Assembly: GCA_937875885.1 (NCBI GenBank)
Contig: CALEIO010000211.1
Span: 1 to 10,647 of the forward strand
DNA length: 10,647 nucleotides
DNA from: an uncultured Clostridia bacterium
GTDB taxonomy: Bacteria; Bacillota; Clostridia; Oscillospirales; Acutalibacteraceae
Direction of reading: 5' to 3'
In this document: positions 1 to 6,194 of the stretch, piece after piece
How the letters are laid out: each line of letters opens with the position of its first letter
Position numbering within the stretch: position 1 is the stretch's first letter
Position numbers and translations under genes: made by a program
The notes under the pieces: model-generated
The model's input: only the letters and a program-made list of their open reading frames with translations
The model's database searches: none
Told to the model about the DNA's origin: nothing

Positions 1-198
1 ATACCCGAAGAAAATATTCTTCTTGCAGTTAACGGCGCCGTAATTGAAGTAAGTCAGGAAAAAATTGCTTGGAATGACACTGTACCCGCAGGCAGAGTTC
101 TTGTTGACGGTTTAGGTGTTGGTGATGTTGGAAGTATTGTTCTTCGCGACAGAAAACATCTGGCAGAAGATGGTATTATCATCGTTGTAATCAATATA
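1..198 (+). CDS. rnj: Ribonuclease J, C-terminal-half fragment (both ends missing)
   Basis: Frame 1 from the first base reads IPEENILLAVNGAV, then PAGRVLVDGLGVGDVG and VLRDRKHLAEDGIIIVVI. This matches the beta-CASP/C-terminal linker region of RNase J, the metallo-beta-lactamase-fold 5'-3' exo/endonuclease of Gram-positive mRNA and rRNA processing. The 5' part lies outside the window. The 3' part is abnormal: after about codon 63-66 the family normally continues into a GPDIISRGFVY-type segment and roughly 80 more residues. Here the frame instead runs into the antisense of lexA and stays open as meaningless sequence to a stop at 439-441. I therefore end the recognisable gene near 198. It is either a gene truncated by rearrangement or one side of a chimeric assembly join. 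Identification rests on recalled family motifs and is firm; whether it is functional is doubtful. Confidence 0.8.
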
Positions 199-657
199 TA
201 CTCTCTTAACGGTTGCTTCATCATCAATAAGAACAACTGCAATATCACCATTATCCACAGTGGACTGAGATTTTACAAAAAGCATATCTCCGTCAAATAT
301 GCGGGCATTTATCATACTGTCACCCCGGACCCGGAGGGCAAAACAGCCGGATTCATGCCAGGGCATGGTTCCTTCCTGGTTTTCCACCGCAAGAATGGGC
401 ACACCTGCAGTAACCCTACCCAAAACGGGAACCTGGGTTGACTTTTCTGTTTTGCTGAGTTTTATGCAACGGTTAAAACCTTTTTCTCTCTCTATAAGAC
501 CCTTTTCCTCCAGAGATTTCAGGTGAAGGTGTACAGTAGATGTTGACTTGAGCCCTGTTGCTACACAAATCTCACGTACAGAGGGCACGCGGGAATCCCC
601 CGCACATTCAAGGATAAAATCATATACTTTCTGCTGACTTTTTGTAAGCGGCTTCAT
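112..657 (-). CDS. lexA: LexA SOS repressor with replaced C-terminus
   Basis: LexA represses DNA-damage genes and is inactivated by RecA-stimulated self-cleavage. The 181-residue product has an N-terminal winged helix-turn-helix (about 1-65, with TKSQQKVYDFI and VPSVREI). The Ala84-Gly85 cleavage site lies in GRVTAGVPI, the catalytic Ser114 in RGDSM, and the general-base Lys151 in EATVKR. The start is the ATG at 655-657, preceded on the minus strand by AGGAGG at a 7-base gap. Up to about residue 153-155 the protein is ordinary LexA. The last roughly 27 residues (ending NNTSNITNT) do not resemble LexA and are simply antisense of the RNase J fragment, so the final beta strands that complete the peptidase/dimer domain (about 35-45 residues) are missing. 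Catalytic residues are present, but folding and dimerisation would probably be impaired if the junction is real. The promoter region carries an SOS-like box, indicating autoregulation. Confidence 0.9.
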   Translation of the reverse strand: MKPLTKSQQKVYDFILECAGDSRVPSVREICVATGLKSTSTVHLHLKSLEEKGLIEREKGFNRCIKLSKTEKSTQVPVLGRVTAGVPILAVENQEGTMPWHESGCFALRVRGDSMINARIFDGDMLFVKSQSTVDNGDIAVVLIDDEATVKRVYIDYNDDNTIFCQMFSVAKNNTSNITNT

Positions 658-712
658 ACAAATCCTCCTATCCTTCTTGTATTTATGTTCTATATACTAT
701 GTATTCATCTAT

Positions 713-741
713 ACTATAACACACCCGAACAAAAAAATCAA
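713..741 (-). promoter_or_regulatory. lexA promoter (sigma-A type)
   Basis: Read on the minus strand, TTGATT (736-741) is followed after exactly 17 bases by TATAGT (713-718), with a TGn extension directly before the -10. The predicted start is about 60 bases upstream of the lexA ATG. The -35 overlaps the SOS-like box listed next, which fits repression by occlusion. Confidence 0.65.
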
Positions 742-753
742 ACATTTGTTTTG
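739..753. promoter_or_regulatory. Candidate LexA operator (SOS box)
   Basis: CAAACATTTGTTTTG contains AAAC-N4-GTTT, one step at each end from the Gram-positive SOS consensus GAAC-N4-GTTC. It overlaps the -35 of the lexA promoter, the usual position for autoregulation. The match is imperfect, so LexA binding is inferred from position and symmetry. Confidence 0.5.
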
Positions 754-834
754 TTTTTTGAAGGTTTTTTCACAAACAAGACAGCAAAAATTCAGCTTTG
801 CTTAACAGCTTATTAACCAAATCCTCTTCACTGC

Positions 835-843
835 TGATATAAT
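835..843 (+). promoter_or_regulatory. Extended -10 promoter of the intergenic RNA
   Basis: TGATATAAT is a perfect extended -10 (TGnTATAAT). No good -35 stands 16-18 bases upstream; the best, TTAACC at 813-818, is 19 bases away, which is tolerated in extended -10 promoters. Transcription would start near 850, just before the structured RNA. Confidence 0.6.
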
Positions 844-849
844 ATACTT

Positions 850-1038
850 GTACCCAAAAGAATCTGACAATTCAATGTAAGCCCACCAAGCAAAAGATGC
901 ATCCCTCTCAGCCTAAGCGATATGGATGCAACAAACATCAGCGTGTATCCATATCCTTAGGCTGAACACCACATCTTTTGTATCCCCTCATTTATTCCGA
1001 AGACACCGAGTGTACTATGCTCGGTGTCTTTGGTTTTT
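850..1038 (+). ncRNA. Structured non-coding RNA of unknown class, about 190 nt
   Basis: No convincing reading frame exists here, but the segment is bounded by a promoter and a strong terminator and is dominated by nested pairing. From outside in: CAAAAGATG (891-899) pairs with CATCTTTTG (972-980); a bubble of 10 and 8 bases follows; AGCCTAAG (910-917) pairs with CTTAGGCT (956-963); after a small asymmetry, ATATGGATGCA (920-930) pairs with TGTATCCATAT (944-954, one G-U), leaving a 13-base loop. AATG/CATT can extend the base. About 28 paired positions in one rod with a central bubble, and a total of about 190 nt, recall 6S RNA, which mimics an open promoter and sequesters RNA polymerase. I do not recognise conserved 6S sequence blocks. 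A cis leader of asnB is less likely because asnB has its own promoter downstream of the terminator. The existence of the RNA is well supported; its class is a hypothesis. Confidence 0.65.
997..1038 (+). terminator. Rho-independent terminator of the intergenic RNA
   Basis: AGACACCGAG (1001-1010) pairs with CTCGGTGTCT (1020-1029). The stem extends outward to about 14 pairs (997-1010 with 1020-1033, including one G-U) around a 9-base loop and is followed by TTTTT. It ends the RNA about 150 bases before asnB. Confidence 0.85.
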
Positions 1039-1076
1039 GTCCGTTTTTCGCTTAAATATATATTATTAATGTTTTA

Positions 1077-1105
1077 TGGACTTTTTCAACCTGTTGTGTT
1101 ATACT
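1077..1105 (+). promoter_or_regulatory. asnB promoter
   Basis: TGGACT (1077-1082) and TATACT (1100-1105) are separated by 17 bases, and the -10 is preceded by TGT (extended -10). The predicted transcript starts near 1112 and has a roughly 78-base leader. That leader contains a perfect 12-bp palindrome, CAGAAGCTTCTG, at 1132-1143, which could be an operator or simply chance. No T-box signature (AGGGTGGNACCGCG-like) is present. Confidence 0.55.
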
Positions 1106-1189
1106 ACATAATAGGTTAATAGGGGCTTGCACAGAAGCTTCTGAAACTACACAAGCAACTCTATTCTTTTTTTGAAAGGATTTGATATT

Positions 1190-3250
1190 ATGTGCGGTAT
1201 TTGCGGATTCACAGGCGAAGTACTTGACCGTAGCAAAACCATCCGTAAAATGGCGGATGTTATCACCCACAGAGGACCTGACTCCAGCGGTTTTTATGAG
1301 GACTCCAGAATCTCTATGGGATTCAGAAGACTGAGCATCATTGACGTTGACGCAGGTCATCAGCCCATCTACAACGAAGACAAAACTCTCGTGCTCACAT
1401 TCAACGGCGAGATTTATAACTACAAGACACTCCGAGAGGAGCTTATCGCTGCAGGCCACACCTTCTACACAGAGACCGACAGCGAGGTACTCATCCACGG
1501 CTTTGAGCAGTGGGGCGAAGACCTGCTGCAGAAGCTTCGCGGTATGTTTGGCTTTGCTATCTACAACACCACAGATGGCTCCGTTTTCATTGCCCGTGAC
1601 TTCTTCGGCATCAAGCCCATGCACTACACCGTTATCGACGGTGAGCTTGTTTACGGCTCCGAAATCAAGAGCATTCTTCAGCATCCCAAATACAAGAAGA
1701 GCTTCAATATGTCCGCTCTGGACAACTACCTCTCTTTCCAGTACGTTGTTCCCCCCGAGACATTCTTTGAGGGAATCTACTGTCTGCTTCCCGGCCATTT
1801 CCTTTGGTACAAAAACGGCGAAGTTATGACCGAAAGATATTTTGAGGCAAAATTCAATCCCGACGAAAACATGAACGAGCTTGATGCTGTAAATGCTATC
1901 GAAGCAGCATTCGAAAACTCCGTTAACGCTCACAAGATTGCAGACGTTGAGGTTGGCTGCTTCCTTTCTTCAGGTGTTGACTCAAGCTACGTTTCCACCT
2001 ACTTTGCAGACCAGAAGACCTTCACCGTCGGCTTTGATTTCGGCGAAAGATACAACGAAATCAGCTGGGCACAGCGTCTTTCCGAGAAAATCGGTGTAGA
2101 CCACCACACAAAGGTTATCACCAGTGAAGAATACTGGGATTCCATCCCCAAGATTCAGTACTTTATGGACCAACCTCTGGCTGATCCCTCCTGCATCGCT
2201 CTTTACTTTGTATCTCAGCTTGCAAGCCAGTACGTAAAGGTTGTTCTCTCCGGCGAAGGTGCAGACGAACTCTTCGGCGGATATCAGGTATATCGCTCAC
2301 CTATGAATCAGCGACTCTACCACAAGCTGGTACCCTACGGCATCCGCAAGGTGCTCAGAAACATTGCTCGCAAAATGCCCGATATCAAAGGCAGAGATTA
2401 CCTCATCCGCGCTTGCGACCCCTTGGAGGAAGCATTCATCGGTAATGCCTTTATGTATAATTACGAAGAGAAGTGCGAACTTCTTAAAGACCCATCCATT
2501 GCAACCCGTCCTCAGGATGTAACACGCGATTTCTACCGCAGGGCAAGAAAGTACGACGACGTTACAAAGATGCAGTATCTTGACATTAATCTGTGGATGG
2601 TAGGCGACATTCTTCTGAAAGCAGACAGAATGAGTATGGCTAACTCCCTCGAGCTGAGAGTTCCTTTCCTTGACAAAGAAGTGTGGAAGGTTGCTTCCAG
2701 AATTCCCTCCAGACTCAGAGTTAACCGCAACAACACAAAGTATGCTCTTCGTCAGGCTGCACTTCGCCACCTGCCCCAGGAAACAGCAGAGAAAGAAAAA
2801 CTGGGCTTCCCTGTTCCCACACGTGTATGGCTCCGTGACGAAAAGTACTACAACGTGGTAAAAGCAGAGTTCCAGTCACCCACAGCACAGAAGTTCTTCA
2901 ATATTGATATTCTTCTCCGCTGGCTTGACGACCACTTTAACGGCGTAGCAGATACAAGCAGAAACGTATGGACTGTTTATGTATTCCTTGTATGGTACAA
3001 GCAGTATTTTGAGGAAGTTTCCGCAACAGAAATCAAAGAAGATGCTATTGCAGAGGTTGAAGCAATTGCTCAGAATCCCGATGCAGATGTTGCACAGAGC
3101 ACTCTGAACATACCCGATGCAGAGCGCCTTGACCAGCTTTTCGGTCTTGCTTTTGACGATGAAGACGGAGCAGGCGTTGACGAATCCGAGCTTGAAAAAG
3201 CAGAAGCAACAGAAGCAGAAACTACAGAATCCGACTCAGACAACAACTGA
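1190..3250 (+). CDS. asnB: Asparagine synthetase (glutamine-hydrolysing) with acidic C-terminal tail
   Basis: The enzyme makes asparagine from aspartate, ATP and glutamine in the cytoplasm. The start is the ATG at 1190, because removal of Met exposes Cys2 (MCGICGF), the N-terminal nucleophile of class II glutamine amidotransferases. GAAAGGA lies 9 bases upstream; an ATG 18 bases earlier would bury the nucleophile. The amidotransferase domain covers about 1-200, with RGPD (28-31), FRRLSIID (45-52) and FNGEIYNY (71-78). The synthetase domain covers about 230-608, with the PPi loop SSGVDSS (260-266) and SGEGADELFGG (354-364). Family members usually end near residue 610. Here a further ~78 residues follow, very rich in Asp, Glu and Ala and ending SDSDNN; this tail is unusual. 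Codon use is strongly biased to NNC codons, suggesting high expression. ribF follows after 64 bases with no evident promoter, so cotranscription is plausible. Confidence 0.95.
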   Translation: MCGICGFTGEVLDRSKTIRKMADVITHRGPDSSGFYEDSRISMGFRRLSIIDVDAGHQPIYNEDKTLVLTFNGEIYNYKTLREELIAAGHTFYTETDSEVLIHGFEQWGEDLLQKLRGMFGFAIYNTTDGSVFIARDFFGIKPMHYTVIDGELVYGSEIKSILQHPKYKKSFNMSALDNYLSFQYVVPPETFFEGIYCLLPGHFLWYKNGEVMTERYFEAKFNPDENMNELDAVNAIEAAFENSVNAHKIADVEVGCFLSSGVDSSYVSTYFADQKTFTVGFDFGERYNEISWAQRLSEKIGVDHHTKVITSEEYWDSIPKIQYFMDQPLADPSCIALYFVSQLASQYVKVVLSGEGADELFGGYQVYRSPMNQRLYHKLVPYGIRKVLRNIARKMPDIKGRDYLIRACDPLEEAFIGNAFMYNYEEKCELLKDPSIATRPQDVTRDFYRRARKYDDVTKMQYLDINLWMVGDILLKADRMSMANSLELRVPFLDKEVWKVASRIPSRLRVNRNNTKYALRQAALRHLPQETAEKEKLGFPVPTRVWLRDEKYYNVVKAEFQSPTAQKFFNIDILLRWLDDHFNGVADTSRNVWTVYVFLVWYKQYFEEVSATEIKEDAIAEVEAIAQNPDADVAQSTLNIPDAERLDQLFGLAFDDEDGAGVDESELEKAEATEAETTESDSDNN

Positions 3251-3261
3251 CACAAACACCA

Positions 3262-3284
3262 AAGGGCGGACAACCTCCGCCCTT
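3262..3284 (+). repeat. Intercistronic hairpin between asnB and ribF
   Basis: AAGGGCGG (3262-3269) pairs perfectly with CCGCCCTT (3277-3284) around a 7-base loop. No T-tract follows (AACAAATATA), so it is a poor intrinsic terminator. It more likely protects the asnB 3' end or attenuates read-through into ribF. Confidence 0.5.
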
Positions 3285-3314
3285 AACAAATATACCGACG
3301 GGAGGTGCCCACAA

Positions 3315-4193
3315 GTGAATATTCTGACTTATCCCTGCCAGATTGATTCCCCTACAGCAGTCGCCTTGGGAAGATTTGACGGAGTTCACCTTGCACACAA
3401 GCAAGTTATATCCTCCGCCGCAAAATCAGACCCCACTCTGGCGCCCACCGTTTTCACCTTCAGCGATAATCCCAACAAAAATTGCCCTTACACCCTCACA
3501 ACAGAAGAGGAAAAGCAGGCACTTATTTCCGCTTGCGGCACAGAGATTCTCGTAAATGCCACCTTTGATTCGGTGAGAGATATGAGTGCCGAGGAATTCT
3601 TTGATAAAGTTATCTGCTCGTCACTTAATGCCAAAGCCCTTTTCTGCGGATTCAACTACCGATTCGGAAAAGGTGCCGCAGCAGATGTAAACACTCTGAA
3701 AAAACTCTGCGATGAACGTGGAATTTCCCTTACCTGCATTCCCGAAATGCAAGGTACATCCTCAACGGAAATCCGACGTCTCCTCGGCGAGGGAAATGTG
3801 AAATCCGCTGCAGAAAAACTTGGCAGACCCTACACCCTCAAAGGCAGTATTATTCACGGAAAAGCTCTGGGTCGCACCATCGATACTCCAACGCTCAACG
3901 TCGATGTCCCCTCCCAGAAGCAGCTTCCCCGATTCGGTGTTTATGCCACCACAGCCCTCATCGACGGCAAAACCTACAAATCCGTCACAAACATCGGGCT
4001 GAAGCCTACAGTAGGCACCGACTCCCCCACTGTGGAAACTTATCTTTTGGATGCTTCAGGCGATTTTTACAGCAAAGAAGCCAAAATCACTCTCGTGGAT
4101 TTCATCCGTCCCGAAGAAAGATTTTCTTCTCTGGATGAGCTCAAATCCGCAATCAGCAAAGACATAAATACAGCAAGAGAAATCCTTGCATAA
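3315..4193 (+). CDS. ribF: Bifunctional riboflavin kinase / FAD synthetase
   Basis: RibF phosphorylates riboflavin to FMN and adenylylates FMN to FAD. I take the GTG at 3315 as start because GGAGGTG ends 7 bases upstream and the conserved protein begins right after it; the frame is open further upstream but only as overlap with asnB. The 292-residue product is close to the usual ~300-315. The N-terminal nucleotidyltransferase has GRFDGVHLAH (19-28; the HxGH motif reads HLAH), GFNYRFGKG (112-120) and SSTEIRRLL (149-157). The C-terminal flavokinase has LGRPYTLKG (169-177), GRT followed by PTLN (186-195; usual PTAN) and ETYLLD with the catalytic Glu241. The substitutions HLAH and PTLN are mild departures from consensus. 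Position behind asnB with a 64-base gap suggests shared transcription. A strong hairpin follows the stop directly. Confidence 0.92.
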   Translation: MNILTYPCQIDSPTAVALGRFDGVHLAHKQVISSAAKSDPTLAPTVFTFSDNPNKNCPYTLTTEEEKQALISACGTEILVNATFDSVRDMSAEEFFDKVICSSLNAKALFCGFNYRFGKGAAADVNTLKKLCDERGISLTCIPEMQGTSSTEIRRLLGEGNVKSAAEKLGRPYTLKGSIIHGKALGRTIDTPTLNVDVPSQKQLPRFGVYATTALIDGKTYKSVTNIGLKPTVGTDSPTVETYLLDASGDFYSKEAKITLVDFIRPEERFSSLDELKSAISKDINTAREILA

Positions 4194-4196
4194 AAG

Positions 4197-4228
4197 AAAC
4201 CCTCCCCGTAAAAAGGGAGGGTTTTGTG
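4197..4228. terminator. Bidirectional terminator between ribF and the CpXC gene
   Basis: AAACCCTCCC (4197-4206) pairs perfectly with GGGAGGGTTT (4215-4224) around an 8-base loop and is followed by TTTT-GTGTTTG on the plus strand. On the minus strand the stem runs into TTTCTTTTA. It sits between two convergent genes and probably serves both. Confidence 0.85.
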
Positions 4229-4245
4229 TTTGTTTTATAGGTTTA

Positions 4246-4938
4246 TCAGTTGTTCTGAGGTTTCAGGTCCAGCTGCTTCATACGCTTGTATCTGTACAGC
4301 ACATTCTGTGCCCACTCTCTGTCAATCTTGATAAAGCCGGAAAGCTTTCTGTCCTTGATTGCAAGCTCACTTACAATGGTAACAGCCTTGCCGTAAATCT
4401 CAAGTCTTGCAGACTGCACATAGGGCTCATGCTCTTTGCCAACAAAGAAAGTGAAACCCATGGTGTTCTTCTCTCTGTCGTACATAGAAAGATAACCTTC
4501 CTCAACACAGGGCAGGGCATATTTCTTTGCAACAGTTTCAGAGATAACAAGCTTTGTAATCTCCACAGCCATATCATCAAGACCCGACTCAAAGATAAAC
4601 ACTTTTTCTTTGAAGCTGTTAAAGTCTGATGCCAGACGCTTTCTGATTCCGCGGAGTCTTTCGTACTTCTGCTCAAGCTCCACGTCCTCCAACTGAAAAC
4701 GGTCCACCTCGGGAATCATATACACCATAAAACGATTTTTCATATCGTTATACAGCACAGGGTAAGTGAGTCTTGCCTCGTGTCCGCAAGCACCACATCT
4801 GAATTTGAAGAGCTTTTCGTCCAGCACATCTGCACGGAGTGTGGGTTCGTTTGTCGCATTTATACTCATATAAAGCTTTGCCTCTGTAGATTCGCTACAC
4901 TTGGGGCAAGCAATATTTTTTACAACTACGTTTGCCAT
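4246..4938 (-). CDS. CpXC-domain (zinc-ribbon) protein
   Basis: The 230-residue product starts at the ATG at 4936-4938, chosen because AGGAGG lies 6 bases upstream; a further ATG 30 bases upstream has no such site. Near the N-terminus a Cys-Pro-Lys-Cys pair (Cys11, Cys14) and a second Cys-Gly-Ala-Cys pair followed by Gly-His (Cys48, Cys51, GHE) form an apparent zinc ribbon around a segment with INA and DEKLFKFRC. This is the layout of the CpXC family, a Firmicutes group of unknown function. The remaining ~170 residues are mixed charged/aromatic with no membrane span or signal peptide, so a cytoplasmic protein is expected. It is transcribed alone, divergently from the coiled-coil gene and convergently with ribF. 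The family call comes from the cysteine layout and is likely, not certain; the biochemical role is unknown. Confidence 0.75.
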   Translation of the reverse strand: MANVVVKNIACPKCSESTEAKLYMSINATNEPTLRADVLDEKLFKFRCGACGHEARLTYPVLYNDMKNRFMVYMIPEVDRFQLEDVELEQKYERLRGIRKRLASDFNSFKEKVFIFESGLDDMAVEITKLVISETVAKKYALPCVEEGYLSMYDREKNTMGFTFFVGKEHEPYVQSARLEIYGKAVTIVSELAIKDRKLSGFIKIDREWAQNVLYRYKRMKQLDLKPQNN

Positions 4939-4980
4939 ACTTGTCCTCCTTAAACACCAAAAGGGCATAGTTATGATTAT

Positions 4981-5008
4981 ATTATAACACGCGAAGACTC
5001 CAAGTTAA
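4981..5008 (-). promoter_or_regulatory. Promoter of the CpXC gene
   Basis: On the minus strand TTAACT (5003-5008) and a perfect TATAAT (4981-4986) are 16 bases apart, placing the transcript start about 35 bases before the ATG. The -35 is only a partial match. Confidence 0.5.
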
Positions 5009-5031
5009 AGAACTTTTGCAAATTTTTGTTG

Positions 5032-5077
5032 ATTTTGTGACAAAATAATGCAATAATATTATCATACAAGTGATAAT
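5032..5077 (+). promoter_or_regulatory. Promoter with two overlapping palindromes
   Basis: TTGTGA (5035-5040) and TATTAT (5057-5062), 16 bases apart, form a plausible promoter for the coiled-coil gene. A perfect 7-bp inverted repeat, ATTTTGT-G-ACAAAAT (5032-5046), covers the -35. Another, ATTATCA-N6-TGATAAT (5058-5077), covers the -10 and start point. Both could be operator half-site pairs. I do not recognise the cognate regulator; the second could also form a weak 5' hairpin in the RNA. Confidence 0.5.
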
Positions 5078-5116
5078 TCTTATTGCCCCATTGGGCTTGG
5101 AAATGAGGTATTTATT

Positions 5117-5827
5117 ATGAGTAACAATACAAACACCACCGCAGCATTAGGAGAACTTTTCATTGACGCTTCCAGAGAGATTCTGGAGAAAGGCCGCATT
5201 AAAGCACAGATAAGCAAGCTTGAGCGCATTATGAACGCTGACAAAGCCAGACTCAGAAACGTTTATGCTGAAATCGGCAAAATGTATGTTAACAACACTC
5301 TCAAAAAGAACAGCGCAAGACTCGACTACTTATACAAGGCTATCGCACACCTGAACACTCGTCTGGAGCGAGCAATGGCTCGTATGGCTATGCTGAAAGA
5401 GGCTCATTCCGTTGATGAATGCACCGAAGCTTTCCGCGCAGAGCTTTCCGCAAAAATCAAGCAGGCACAGGATTCTGCCGTAACAACTGCCTACAACGTA
5501 AAGAAAAAGGCACAGGATGCCGCTGCCACACTGGGCGACAAAGCAGAAATTGCAAAACAGAAAGCAAAGGAAGCAATCCTCAACATCACAACAAAGAAAG
5601 AGGACGCAGCCACCGACCTTTACAGCGAAGATAACGACAAGGACTTTGCAGAGCTTCTTCTGGACCTTGAGCTTGAAGATGATGTAGATATCAAGGAAAA
5701 TCCCGAAATCAAGGATATCCTCAACTCCCTTGACGATATGCTCCGTCAGGTAGAAGAAGACACCACAGACAGCGCCGATGAGCCCGCTGCAAAAAGCGAA
5801 GAAACTCCCGAAAACTACGATTTCTGA
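5117..5827 (+). CDS. Coiled-coil / LEA-like cytoplasmic protein, unknown function
   Basis: I do not recognise this 236-residue protein. The start ATG has GAGG about 9 bases upstream, and the gene ends in tandem stops (TGA TAA). No signal peptide or membrane segment is visible. Residues about 15-100 are strongly helical with heptad-like hydrophobic spacing (ISKLERIM, LDYLYKAIAHLNTRLERAMARMAML), suggesting a coiled coil. Residues about 115-158 are Ala/Lys-rich amphipathic helix with repeated AxxKKKAQDAA and AKQKAKEA patterns, resembling late-embryogenesis-abundant or apolipoprotein-type helices. Residues about 165-236 are highly acidic (LELEDDVDIKE and a Glu/Asp/Ala tail) and probably partly disordered. 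The gene stands alone between its promoter and a terminator. The order basic helix then acidic tail resembles structural, stress or membrane-surface associating proteins, but that is inference only. Confidence 0.8.
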   Translation: MSNNTNTTAALGELFIDASREILEKGRIKAQISKLERIMNADKARLRNVYAEIGKMYVNNTLKKNSARLDYLYKAIAHLNTRLERAMARMAMLKEAHSVDECTEAFRAELSAKIKQAQDSAVTTAYNVKKKAQDAAATLGDKAEIAKQKAKEAILNITTKKEDAATDLYSEDNDKDFAELLLDLELEDDVDIKENPEIKDILNSLDDMLRQVEEDTTDSADEPAAKSEETPENYDF

Positions 5828-5858
5828 TAAATCTGTTTTCTGTTAACCTTCACTCTAC

Positions 5859-5890
5859 ATACGCACATCCACGAGGGTGTGCGTATTTTT
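5859..5890 (+). terminator. Terminator of the coiled-coil gene
   Basis: ATACGCACA (5859-5867) pairs with TGTGCGTAT (5878-5886), with possible further CC/GG pairing in the loop, and TTTTT follows. It is 31 bases beyond the stop codon. Confidence 0.85.
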
Positions 5891-5929
5891 CTGCCCCACC
5901 TACAAAAGCAAAAAATTTATAAAAAGATA

Positions 5930-5958
5930 TTGAATTTGAAAACAGTTTGTGTTAATAT
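5930..5958 (+). promoter_or_regulatory. tRNA-Thr promoter
   Basis: TTGAAT (5930-5935), a 17-base spacer and TAATAT (5953-5958) lie about 30 bases before the mature tRNA 5' end, implying a short 5' leader removed by RNase P. Confidence 0.55.
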
Positions 5959-5987
5959 AGTCGAGTAGCACATAAAATGCTCGTTTT

Positions 5988-6063
<76 letters not shown>

Positions 6064-6064
6064 G

Positions 6065-6095
6065 AAAAAGGACTTCTCATCGAGAAGTCCTTTTT
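6065..6095 (+). terminator. tRNA-Thr terminator
   Basis: AAAAAGGACTTCTC (6065-6078) pairs perfectly with GAGAAGTCCTTTTT (6082-6095) around a 3-base loop. It begins one base after the encoded CCA. The A-run before the stem makes it potentially bidirectional. Confidence 0.9.
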
Positions 6096-6194
6096 CACTT
6101 GTTACCTATTTACTATTCACTCTGAAATTATCAGACCTTATCCCTGACAAACTTTATACCGGGGATAGCACAAGTAAGTGTCAGCGATCTCTAA

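Noticed and set aside
850..1190. The asnB leader as a T-box or other amino-acid riboswitch.
   Set aside because: No T-box sequence (AGGGTGGNACC-like) is present, and a promoter for asnB lies downstream of the terminator, so the structured RNA is not part of the main asnB transcript.
1052..1933. Long open frame on the minus strand opposite the 5' half of asnB.
   Set aside because: It is antisense to highly conserved asnB coding sequence, has no ribosome site or recognisable motifs, and arises from the biased codon use of asnB.
3117..3314. A longer ribF beginning inside asnB.
   Set aside because: The upstream in-frame sequence is out-of-frame asnB coding. The conserved protein starts at the GTG at 3315, which has a good GGAGG site.
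4186..4629. Plus-strand open frame opposite the CpXC gene.
   Set aside because: It starts inside the terminator region, runs antisense to a gene with a clear start and zinc-ribbon motifs, and shows no protein-like features.
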